The position numbers and the translations under genes are program-made. From contig CAYRJN010000154.1 of assembly GCA_964424545.1 (NCBI GenBank), forward strand, positions 1-9,334: a stretch of DNA of 9,334 bases, written 5' to 3'. The number at the start of each line of letters is the position of its first letter. Position 1 is the first letter of the stretch. This document shows positions 1-5,182 of the stretch, in pieces. The notes below the pieces were generated by a model. It ran no database searches, was not told the origin of the DNA, and saw nothing but the letters and a program-made list of their open reading frames with translations. Origin of the DNA: JAUVIB01 sp964424545. GTDB taxonomy: Bacteria > Calditrichota > Calditrichia > Calditrichales > Calditrichaceae.

Positions 1-49
1 AAAAAAGAAGAAGCCCTCTTTTTCTTTTTTGGATGAAAATGGGATTCAT
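1..49 (-). CDS. N-terminus of an unidentified gene running off the left edge
   Basis: An ATG at 47-49 on the minus strand is preceded by AAAGGA (57-62) with a 7-base spacer, a good SD. The 16 visible codons read MNPIFIQKRKRGLLLF: a basic stretch turning hydrophobic, as at the start of a signal peptide or membrane anchor. That is all that can be seen, so no function can be given. A second minus frame starting at 77 is also open to the edge, but it has no SD and gives a lysine-rich, non-hydrophobic peptide, so the 49 start is preferred. Upstream lie the heptad array and a promoter-like sequence at 288-315, which together look like its 5' region. Confidence 0.45.
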   Translation of the reverse strand, partial: MNPIFIQKRKRGLLLF

Positions 50-114
50 GGGTTGTTCCTTTCTGATAATAGTGCATTCGTGAGGTAGTATAATGACTTG
101 CAGGGGGCTATGCA

Positions 115-283
115 AATTGGANNNNNNNNNNNNNNNNNNNNNNNNNNNNNNNNNNNNNNNNNNNNNNNNNNNNNNNNNNNNNNNNNNNNNNNNNNNNNNN
201 NNNNNNNNNNNNNNNNNNNNNTATTGGATATTGGATATTGGATATTGGATATTGGATATTGGATATTGGATATTGGATATTGG
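115..283. repeat. TATTGGA heptad tandem array interrupted by a scaffold gap
   Basis: From 222 the sequence is eight perfect copies of TATTGGA followed by a ninth lacking its last base (ends 283). The left side of the N run ends in AATTGGA (115-121), one mismatch from the unit, so the gap lies within or at the edge of the array and the true copy number is unknown. Because the unit is 7 bp and free of stop codons, every frame reads a repeating heptapeptide (YWILDIG on plus, SNIQYPI on minus). This creates open frames across the gap that are not credible genes. A short inverted repeat, TTGCA (98-102) / TGCAA (111-115), sits at the left border. Confidence 0.9.
122..221. other. Assembly gap (100 N) in the heptad array
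   Basis: Exactly 100 N, the usual placeholder for a gap of unknown size. The flanks belong to the same heptad repeat, so the break is most simply a short-read assembly failure in low-complexity DNA. Confidence 0.97.
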
Positions 284-287
284 TGAA

Positions 288-315
288 ATTTTGCACGATA
301 TTTTGGGTTTGTCAA
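288..315 (-). promoter_or_regulatory. Candidate sigma70-type promoter for the left-edge gene
   Basis: On the minus strand a perfect -35 hexamer TTGACA (310-315) is followed after 16 bases by CAAAAT (288-293), which matches four of six -10 positions. Transcription would begin near 281, at the edge of the heptad array, so the RNA leader would consist largely of UCCAAUA repeats before the start codon at 49. The -35 is strong and the -10 is mediocre. Confidence 0.4.
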
Positions 316-422
316 GTTTTTTTTTCATGTTAATTTGTTTTTTTTATCGTTTTTTCGTTATTGCAGAGTTTTCTTTTCGTTTAGCGCGCAAAGGCGGATT
401 TACCTGCGTTGTTTTAATCGTA

Positions 423-474
423 AATAACCCATAGCCCCTTCCTTATCAACCCCGTGAAAGGGGCTCGGGTTATT
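423..474 (-). terminator. Long two-step inverted repeat after the receiver gene, possible terminator
   Basis: Outer arms AATAACCC (423-430) and GGGTTATT (467-474) and inner arms AGCCCCTT (433-440) and AAGGGGCT (458-465) are each perfect, giving 16 pairs with a small internal bulge and a 17-base loop. A competing shorter hairpin, CCCC (450-453) with GGGG (460-463), is also possible. It begins 15 bases after the stop of the leftward receiver gene, where a terminator is expected. There is no clear U-run after the leftward hairpin, so an intrinsic terminator is not proven; RNA stabilisation or a repeat element is possible. Confidence 0.45.
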
Positions 475-489
475 ATGAGGAATAAGCGA

Positions 490-864
490 TTAAACGGCCA
501 AGGCCAAATCTTCGCCGTATTGCGGCGTTAATAATTCCGACAGCCGGTTTAAGCTAAACGGTTTTTCCAAAAAATAGGCCTCTTTAATGCGGCTCGAATC
601 GGATAAAGGCATCTCTTCGGGGAAAGCCGAAGTGAAAATATAATTGACCTCTTCCAAACGGTTCATCTCTCCGTAAAACCGCACGGCGTTTTCGTCGGTA
701 ATGGATACATCGGCAATAATCGTATCGAATGATGTGTTATCCATTAGTTTTTGCGCCTGTGAAACCGTTTCCGCGCTATAGGTTTTGTATCCTTTGCGAA
801 TTAGGAATAACGTCAAGGCTTTGCGAATGGCTCTTTCTTTGTCTATAATTAATGCGTTTTTCAT
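490..864 (-). CDS. Receiver-only response regulator (CheY-like), copy A
   Basis: The 124-residue protein is a single phosphoacceptor receiver domain with no DNA-binding or enzymatic output domain, so it probably acts through protein contacts in a phosphorelay. Visible landmarks are acidic D8 and E10 (the usual DD pair is D-K-E here), phosphoacceptor D52 in IIADVSI, T78 in IFTS and K101 in LEKPF. SD AAAGGAG (872-878) stands 7 bases before the ATG. That SD begins just three bases after the stop of the adjacent peptide gene, so the two are probably co-transcribed and perhaps translationally coupled. A gapless hand alignment with the receiver at 1647-2021 gives about 37 of 124 identities, with all landmark residues at identical positions, so the two are paralogues. 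The cognate kinase is not in the window. Confidence 0.88.
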   Translation of the reverse strand: MKNALIIDKERAIRKALTLFLIRKGYKTYSAETVSQAQKLMDNTSFDTIIADVSITDENAVRFYGEMNRLEEVNYIFTSAFPEEMPLSDSSRIKEAYFLEKPFSLNRLSELLTPQYGEDLALAV

Positions 865-881
865 CTATATACTCCTTTAAA

Positions 882-1101
882 CTATTCAATGGCACGTGAA
901 ACGACGTTTCTGGCAAAGGTTATGGACGGCCCCATAAAACTGAAAACGATAAAACCAANNNNNNNNNNNNNNNNNNNNNNNNNNNNNNNNNNNNNNNNNN
1001 NNNNNNNNNNNNNNNNNNNNNNNNNNNNNNNNNNNNNNNNNNNNNNNNNNNNNNNNNNGGACCGAGAATTTTTTCATATTTTTTTTCATTTTTTTTAACA
1101 T
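882..1101 (-). CDS. Small exported or membrane peptide gene, copy 1 (contains scaffold gap)
   Basis: The start is ATG at 1099-1101 with AGGAG seven bases upstream, and the stop is TAG at 882-884. Removing the 100 N leaves exactly 120 bases, which encode the same 39-residue peptide as copy 2: a lysine-rich start (MLKKMKKNMKKF), a hydrophobic core and an ITFA signal-peptidase-like end before RNVVSRAIE. The four base differences from copy 2 are all at third codon positions (E39 GAA/GAG, S35 TCA/TCG, G24 GGG/GGC, G16 GGT/GGC) and change no residue. The gap may contain nothing, or whole extra repeat units. The stop is 17 bases from the start of the receiver gene at 864. No family is recognised. 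Confidence 0.6.
959..1058. other. Assembly gap (100 N) inside the tandem peptide repeat
   Basis: Exactly 100 N. The flanks ...AAAACCAA and GGACCGAG... join to reproduce the uninterrupted sequence seen at 1224-1239 (one substitution), so the contigs abut at one position of the repeat with no base missing relative to copy 2. The real gap is probably zero or a multiple of the repeat period. Confidence 0.95.
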
Positions 1102-1155
1102 GATAAGTCTCCTTAAAAAAGCGTTTACGATTAATTTTATAAAGAAACGGCTGCG

Positions 1156-1275
1156 CTACTCAATGGCACGCGAAACGACGTTTCTGGCAAAGGTTATGGA
1201 CGGGCCCATAAAACTGAAAACGATAAAGCCAAGGACCGAGAATTTTTTCATATTTTTTTTCATTTTTTTTAACAT
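1156..1275 (-). CDS. Small exported or membrane peptide gene, copy 2 (intact)
   Basis: An intact 39-codon gene starts at ATG 1273-1275, with AGGAG (1283-1287) seven bases upstream, and stops at TAG 1156-1158. The protein has three parts. Residues 1-11 carry seven lysines. Residues 12-30 form a hydrophobic segment (FSVLGFIVFSFMGP, then SITFA). The last nine are RNVVSRAIE. T28-F29-A30 fits a type I signal-peptidase site, which would release a nonapeptide; alternatively the whole chain stays as a one-pass membrane peptide. The silent-only divergence from copy 1 shows that the amino-acid sequence matters. It reads toward the receiver gene at 490-864. Candidate roles, all inference: an exported signal peptide, a membrane modulator of a two-component system, or a small hydrophobic toxin of the kind often tandemly repeated. 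No known family is recognised. Confidence 0.72.
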   Translation of the reverse strand: MLKKMKKNMKKFSVLGFIVFSFMGPSITFARNVVSRAIE

Positions 1276-1329
1276 GATAAGTCTCCTAAATTTTAATTAT
1301 TTTTTTTAGATTGTTTTGTTAAACGTTTA

Positions 1330-1569
1330 TCACGTTATCCCCTTCATATAGGCGTAAATCTTCTTAACACGGTTCATCCTCCTCTTTTTAGTTCGGTTGT
1401 TGGTTGATATCTCCTGAATTATCGATAAAACAGTTGACAATTTCGTAATTTCAAAAAGACGATTATTCATTCTAACGCTTATCAGGTTTTTATTTTTATG
1501 CGCCAATTCATCAAAGGCCAACCTGTAAATATCTATGGTGTTACGCTTGTAAGCTATTAGCCGAATCAC
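1330..1569 (-). CDS. Uncertain small ORF resembling a sensor-kinase helical linker
   Basis: An open frame of 79 codons with a GTG start (1567-1569), no SD and a TGA stop. The middle (IYRLAFDELAHKNKNL, then NRLFEITKLSTVLSII) is amphipathic and resembles the coiled-coil linker that precedes GAF or histidine-kinase modules, which suits the neighbouring receivers. The C-terminus is very basic (NNRTKKRRMNRVKK). An ATG at 1470 would give a 46-residue version, also with a poor SD. A minus-strand ATG at 1588, after an AGAGG-like SD, runs only two codons in another frame before a stop, so this could be the remnant of a longer gene that lost its frame. The resemblance is by eye only; it may not be expressed. 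Confidence 0.35.
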   Translation of the reverse strand: MIRLIAYKRNTIDIYRLAFDELAHKNKNLISVRMNNRLFEITKLSTVLSIIQEISTNNRTKKRRMNRVKKIYAYMKGIT

Positions 1570-1646
1570 ACGGAAAATATTAGAACATTAGCGACCCGAC
1601 CTCTTGGATTACAAAAGAAATCCAACGAATAAGATGTTACGACTTA

Positions 1647-2021
1647 TTAACAAGCAAACCGAATCTTTCCTGACGCCGATTCGGGTAATAATTTTGTCAG
1701 ATCTTTAATGGCGAACGGCTTTTCGAGATAATGACAATTCGCCGTTTTTTTAATTGTTTCGATTTTCGGCCATTCGGGATAAAGCGATGTAAATATAAGC
1801 CTTGATGAATCGCTGTTTTTGGCGATTCTCGCAAAATCGGCGGGTGAAATTCCGGATAACTGCATATCATAAATAATAATATCCGGATCAGCCGTTTTTA
1901 AAATAGATAGGGCGTTCTCGGCTGTTTTTGCCATAAAAACGAAATCGCCGCGGCTAACAAACAATAGTTCCAGCGCTTTACGAATGGAGCGTTCTCCGTC
2001 CGCAATCAGTACAGTCTTCAT
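1647..2021 (-). CDS. Receiver-only response regulator (CheY-like), copy B
   Basis: The 124-residue protein consists of one receiver domain with D8 and E10 in IADGE, phosphoacceptor D52 in IIIYDMQLSG, T78 in LIFTS and K101 in YLEKPF. It has no output domain. GGGAGA stands about eight bases before the ATG. It is the paralogue of the receiver at 490-864, with equal length and the same landmark positions, but the region after the phosphoacceptor site (residues 53-75) has diverged, so the two probably recognise different partners. The IFTS and EKPF blocks resemble receivers found in hybrid kinases and diguanylate-cyclase regulators, which does not fix a pathway. A 248-base spacer separates it from the radical SAM gene upstream. 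Confidence 0.88.
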   Translation of the reverse strand: MKTVLIADGERSIRKALELLFVSRGDFVFMAKTAENALSILKTADPDIIIYDMQLSGISPADFARIAKNSDSSRLIFTSLYPEWPKIETIKKTANCHYLEKPFAIKDLTKLLPESASGKIRFAC

Positions 2022-2108
2022 AATATTCTCCCGATAAATTTACGGTTTATAATCAAAGTTTCTCGTTTTAGATACTTTCGGTATTCTTTTGTAAAATTCT
2101 CGATTTAG

Positions 2109-2175
2109 ATTCCTGCTTGGGCAGTAACGATATTTTGACGACTCTCGTTAGACTTTTTTATAAATTAATTTATTT
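2109..2175. repeat. Degenerate palindromic dispersed repeat, copy 1
   Basis: ATTCCTGC (2109-2116) faces the imperfect arm GCAGTAAC across a TTGG loop, followed by GATATTTTGACGACTC (2129-2144) and later TAAATTAATTTA. The copy at 9042-9105 has the same layout: hairpin with ATTCCT arms, the identical 16-mer, then AAATTAATTTA about 20 bases on. It resembles short bacterial extragenic palindromic repeats. This copy is the more decayed. It occupies the leader region of the second receiver gene. Confidence 0.6.
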
Positions 2176-2189
2176 AGCTATGTTCTAAA

Positions 2190-2205
2190 AAGTAATTTTT
2201 TTACT
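2190..2205 (-). terminator. Weak A/T stem-loop after the radical SAM gene
   Basis: On the minus strand AGTAA and TTACT form a 5-bp stem around AAAAA, followed directly by more Ts (TTACTTTTTAG). It lies about 65 bases past the radical SAM stop and could end that transcript, but a stem with one G:C pair is weak. The rest of the 2022-2269 spacer shows only the palindromic repeat and AT-rich sequence. Confidence 0.22.
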
Positions 2206-2269
2206 CCGTTTTTGAAAATAGCGTATTTTAAAATTTTTCCGTTCCAATCCGGCGCGGGTGCAGATCCCA

Positions 2270-3640
2270 TTAATTAAGTTTATAGCTTAACTCTTTTCCC
2301 GTTCCTTCATTTTCCCTTTTTTTTCTCATTACGCGTTTAATGGTTAAGGCCTCTTCAATTTTAAATAAGAAAATACGTAAGGCCGTCCAAAACTTCATAC
2401 GATAGGTAATCTTGCCGAGATAATGATCTTTTTTAATCAACCCTTTACTTTTATATTCGTAATAAACGGGACTTCCGCGATAGACTTCTAATTTTTTATT
2501 AATGGATATTTTGCATAACGGGCTGTTAAAATATCTGTTTTTTAATTCAAAAAGGAAAATAAATTGTTTGATTAAATCCCAAAATCCGGTATAGGCGTCG
2601 GCAAGAATAATAGAAACCGTAACATCGATTTTCATTCGATAGAGCAGGATTAAGGCTTTGAGGTTCTGGCGTTGCGTGATTTTTTTATTGAAGCGTTTTA
2701 ATTGTTTGGGATCAAACGATTCGATTCCGAGAAATACTTTTTTAAGACCGGCGGATTTTAATATGCTCATTACCGGTCTCGAAACGGTATCCGCGCGGCA
2801 CATCAATTCAAAATTGATCTTTATGGAACGGTTTTTAAGCTCTCGGGCAAATTCCGATACATATTCAACGGCGTTTTTGCCTTTGGTTAAAAATTGATCG
2901 TCGTTAAAAATAAAATAGTTTTGATTAAACGTATACATCAAATATTCAATTTCGTTGACAAGGTGTTTTACGGAACGTCTGCGCCATAGACTGCCGCCGT
3001 TTGTTTTATAAAAACCGGAAATATCGCAGAAAGAACATTGTCCCCAGCAGCCGCGCGTGGCGTTAATGCGGATATTAATGCCGCGATTAATCAGTTCAAA
3101 TGTGTATTTTCTGTCTGCTTCCGGCAGGATATCAAGATTGGATATGAGCGGACGGGGTGCATTTTCGATTATTTCGCCGTTTTCGCGGTAAGAAAGCCCT
3201 TTGATATCTTTCAGCTGCTGTTTGGATTTATGAAGGATAACGCCCATCAATTCGGCAAGGGTCAATTCGCCTTCGCCTCTTACGACAAAATTAATGGCTG
3301 AAAAATCTTCCAACAATTTTTTGGAAGAGAACGTGGGGAAATACCCTCCGACGATTACGACGCCTCGATATCCTTTTTCTCTTAACGATTTGATTAAAGC
3401 CAGACCCGTAGTTTTGGTGTCGTCCAAAAGAGAAAGACCGATCGTCAACGGTTCTATGTTCATGATATGTTCTGCGGCGTCTTCCACGTCAAAGCGTTCG
3501 ATAGCCATGTCAAGAACATCGGCTGTAAAGCCTTTTTGAATAACGTACGATTTTAGGCCGGCAATTCCGAGATGCTCGGTAATATACAGGCTATCCTTAT
3601 CTCCGGGATTGATAATTAAAATATCCATATTGTTTTCCAT
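2270..3640 (-). CDS. Radical SAM protein with N-terminal cobalamin-binding-type domain
   Basis: The layout matches the B12-binding radical SAM superfamily. Counting from the upstream-most ATG (3679; 469 residues), there is a Rossmann-type N-domain beginning MDILIINPG (18-26) with EHLGIAGLKSY (35-45), VGGYFPTF (110-117) and VVRGEGE (132-138). The radical SAM core follows: the CWGQCSFC cluster motif (C211, C215, C218) binds the 4Fe-4S centre and SAM, and GIESFD lies at 319-323. The DxHxxG cobalamin motif is absent; many members lack it. The basic C-terminal region after about 385 is not recognised. Family chemistry includes methylations and rearrangements on unreactive carbons, and the substrate cannot be told. 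No start has a strong SD: 3679, 3640 and 3628 are possible. I give 3640; 3628 matches the usual domain start and has GGA seven bases upstream. Confidence 0.85.
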   Translation of the reverse strand: MENNMDILIINPGDKDSLYITEHLGIAGLKSYVIQKGFTADVLDMAIERFDVEDAAEHIMNIEPLTIGLSLLDDTKTTGLALIKSLREKGYRGVVIVGGYFPTFSSKKLLEDFSAINFVVRGEGELTLAELMGVILHKSKQQLKDIKGLSYRENGEIIENAPRPLISNLDILPEADRKYTFELINRGINIRINATRGCWGQCSFCDISGFYKTNGGSLWRRRSVKHLVNEIEYLMYTFNQNYFIFNDDQFLTKGKNAVEYVSEFARELKNRSIKINFELMCRADTVSRPVMSILKSAGLKKVFLGIESFDPKQLKRFNKKITQRQNLKALILLYRMKIDVTVSIILADAYTGFWDLIKQFIFLFELKNRYFNSPLCKISINKKLEVYRGSPVYYEYKSKGLIKKDHYLGKITYRMKFWTALRIFLFKIEEALTIKRVMRKKRENEGTGKELSYKLN

Positions 3641-3761
3641 TTTAATTTTTTCTTTATTTTCCAATAGAGCAAAAATCATACCATTTAATGAATAGGTGAG
3701 ATAACATTATTATAAACAATTTATTATGGAAATATGTTTCTTTCGCATCCTAAAAAAAAGT

Positions 3762-3777
3762 GTAAACGTTTGTTTAC
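3762..3777. promoter_or_regulatory. Palindromic operator-like site 1
   Basis: GTAAACGTTTGTTTAC has 6-bp perfect arms (GTAAAC / GTTTAC) and differs from the second site at two central bases. It lies 122 bases upstream of the 3640 start of the leftward radical SAM gene. It is probably a dimeric repressor site; the size suits a TetR-type protein, which is inference. Confidence 0.6.
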
Positions 3778-3792
3778 GTTTTTCTGTTAAAA

Positions 3793-3810
3793 TGTAAACG
3801 ATCGTTTACA
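3793..3810. promoter_or_regulatory. Palindromic operator-like site 2
   Basis: TGTAAACGATCGTTTACA is a perfect 18-bp palindrome. Its 16-bp core starts 32 bases after the start of site 1, about three helical turns, so two dimers would bind on the same face of the DNA. The intergenic position suggests control of the radical SAM gene. No regulator gene flanks it. Confidence 0.65.
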
Positions 3811-3905
3811 GTGTGAAATAATATCCGTTTTTGAAACGATAATAAAATGCATAAAGGAGGCAAAAGCTAACGTATTGAATCGTCAGCCGGGGCGTAAAAT
3901 ATAGG

Positions 3906-3919
3906 ACGCCGGACGGCGT
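3906..3919 (-). terminator. Possible weak terminator after the Sir2 gene
   Basis: ACGCC and GGCGT form a GC-rich 5-bp stem with a 4-base loop immediately after the Sir2 stop. On the minus strand it is followed by CCTATATTTTA, only partly T-rich. The position is right and the U-tract is poor. Confidence 0.3.
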
Positions 3920-3921
3920 GA

Positions 3922-4758
3922 TTACGCGCCGGCAATCAGTTGATAGATGCGCTCAACGCCTTCTTCGGCGGAGACGGGTAGAGAAATATGCCCCGGCGGC
4001 GTTTCGTAGTCGCGGGGATTTATACGAATAAGCGCCGCATCGTAATTTTTGGCAATTTGTTCGGAAGTAAAACGCACGGTGGCTACGGCGGTACCGGCGC
4101 CGAGTTCGACGATAACCGCTTTATGACTGTTTTTTAAATTTTCTTTAAGCCAGTTATTAAACCGTTTTTCCTGTGAATCGGTTCTTGCCGATATCCAATT
4201 CCAGTCGCCGAACATCAGTACATTCGGGCGGCAAAGAGCGGAGCAATGTTTGCAGCGCGGCAGGGGATCCGCCGCTTCAAAATTGCGTTCGTCAACCTTG
4301 ATTGTAAGGTCGTCTGCCGGCCAAATATCAGCGCCGCAGGGAAGCGTGCATTGTAAATGGTTTATGGAACCGTGGCACTCTTCAATACGCTCTTCTTCGT
4401 AACCTGCTTTTTGAAACTGTCCGTCCACGTTGGAGGTGAAAACGAAATATCCTCCGGCCATAGTTTTTCCCAATTCGAGCAGTCGGTAAAATCCCGCATG
4501 CGGCGCGGTAGAACGATAGAGATTAATACGGTGACCGTAAAAGCCCCAGGCTCGTTTCGGATGGTCGAGAAACTGAGCGGGATTGGCCATTTCGGCGAAC
4601 GTTATGCCCGCTTTACGCAGCGGAGGATAGGCTTTCCAAAATCCTTGGGCGCCCCGGAAATCCGGCAAGCCCGAATCTACCCCCATCCCGACGCCGGCCG
4701 TAATCAGTAAGGCGTCCGCCGTATCTATTATTTTAGCCGCTTTATCGAAATTATCCAT
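3922..4758 (-). CDS. Sir2-family NAD-dependent protein deacylase
   Basis: This 278-residue sirtuin would remove acyl groups from protein lysines using NAD, yielding nicotinamide and O-acyl-ADP-ribose, in the cytoplasm. The NAD-binding segment reads AGVGMGVDSGLPDFRG (21-36). TSNVDGQF (108-115) stands where TQNIDxLH is usual, with N110 and D112 kept. The catalytic histidine is H129 in ECHGS. Zinc ligands are C137, C141, C169 and C172, with an extra C176, and RPNVLMFGD follows. ELGAGTAV (218-225) replaces the usual GTSL cofactor loop. These changes place it in a divergent bacterial sirtuin branch rather than close to CobB. The start at 4758 has only a weak AAAGAA-type SD. It stands alone, with 242 bases to the radical SAM gene, so no substrate protein is suggested by context. 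Confidence 0.9.
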   Translation of the reverse strand: MDNFDKAAKIIDTADALLITAGVGMGVDSGLPDFRGAQGFWKAYPPLRKAGITFAEMANPAQFLDHPKRAWGFYGHRINLYRSTAPHAGFYRLLELGKTMAGGYFVFTSNVDGQFQKAGYEEERIEECHGSINHLQCTLPCGADIWPADDLTIKVDERNFEAADPLPRCKHCSALCRPNVLMFGDWNWISARTDSQEKRFNNWLKENLKNSHKAVIVELGAGTAVATVRFTSEQIAKNYDAALIRINPRDYETPPGHISLPVSAEEGVERIYQLIAGA

Positions 4759-4850
4759 GGTTTTATTCTTTGTTAGATGGTAAATATCGGCTCTAATTTA
4801 TTGGATATTTTTATATTAATCAAATTATGCGCCTGTTTTTAGATAAAAGA

Positions 4851-4866
4851 CGAAAGGTATCTTTCG
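4851..4866. other. Stem-loop in the Sir2 / cca divergent spacer
   Basis: CGAAAG (4851-4856), loop GTAT and CTTTCG (4861-4866) form a perfect stem. On the plus strand seven Ts follow at 4877-4883, ten bases downstream. No rightward gene precedes it, so it is either a remnant terminator or an RNA structure in the Sir2 leader. The 4759-5182 spacer otherwise shows the inverted repeats TGCTATA / TATAGCA (4968-4974, 4983-4989) and TAAAATCA-T-TGATTTTA (5067-5083), and no gene. Confidence 0.35.
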
Positions 4867-5033
4867 CGTCGATTGATTTTTTTACGTGATATGGCTAACT
4901 GAAATTATCCGGCGCTTGCGGATTATCTCATTCCATTTTGTTTTAGTCTCTTTTGTACTTAAATTCTTGCTATATTGATGAGTATAGCATGGCAATGTAA
5001 TTAATGTTAAAGATTAATATCTACATTTTTCGA

Positions 5034-5039
5034 TATAAT
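5034..5039 (+). promoter_or_regulatory. Candidate -10 hexamer for the cca operon
   Basis: A perfect TATAAT lies 143 bases before the cca start. No convincing -35 stands 16-18 bases upstream (AGATTA at 17). The rightward leader would be about 140 bases and would include the 17-bp palindrome at 5067-5083. Tentative. Confidence 0.25.
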
Positions 5040-5182
5040 CGGATAATTAAAAAGGTTCTTTTATGGTAAAATCATTGATTTTATACATGGTTTAGGCGCT
5101 CACAACTGAAAAAACGGAACGCTTATCTCAACTGTTATTTCGACCGTAATTTCGATACCGCTAAATAAGAGTTTAATAATTT

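Larger units (their letters stand above)
882..1289 (-). repeat. Tandem gene duplication, about 134-bp unit at 174-bp period
   Basis: Two copies of the peptide gene lie head to tail with start codons 174 bases apart. Identity runs from about the SD (AGGAGACTTATC) to the stop codon. Outside that interval the flanks differ: TAG is followed by CGCAGCC after copy 2 and by TTTAAAGG after copy 1, and the leaders diverge upstream of the SD. The conserved interval is therefore the gene with its ribosome binding site, not a random segment. The spacer between the copies is 54 bases. Confidence 0.9.

Noticed and set aside
222..283. CRISPR-like array
   Set aside because: The units are 7 bp with no spacers; it is a simple tandem repeat.
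297..305. GATATTTTG as a third copy of the dispersed repeat
   Set aside because: Only nine bases match, with no hairpin and no GACGACTC.
46..434. Several open frames of 62-113 codons spanning the first N run on both strands
   Set aside because: They exist only because the stop-free 7-bp repeat and N codons cannot interrupt a frame; none has an SD or recognisable protein sequence.
1100..1309. Plus-strand frame of 69 codons over the peptide repeat
   Set aside because: It is the antisense of the two peptide genes, crosses the spacer and ends in phenylalanine-rich sequence from poly-T tracts.
3853..3901. Plus-strand AAAGGAGG followed by a TTG frame reading NRQPGRKI then stop, as a lost regulator gene beside the operators
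   Set aside because: The SD-to-start spacing is 14 bases and only nine codons precede the stop; too little to call even a remnant.
4799..4808. Another TATTGGA heptad array
   Set aside because: Only one unit and a fragment are present, as expected by chance in AT-rich DNA.
5064..5096. Leader peptide MVKSLILYMV upstream of cca
   Set aside because: There is no convincing SD, no run of regulatory codons and no attenuator hairpin; it probably arises from the palindrome at 5067-5083.
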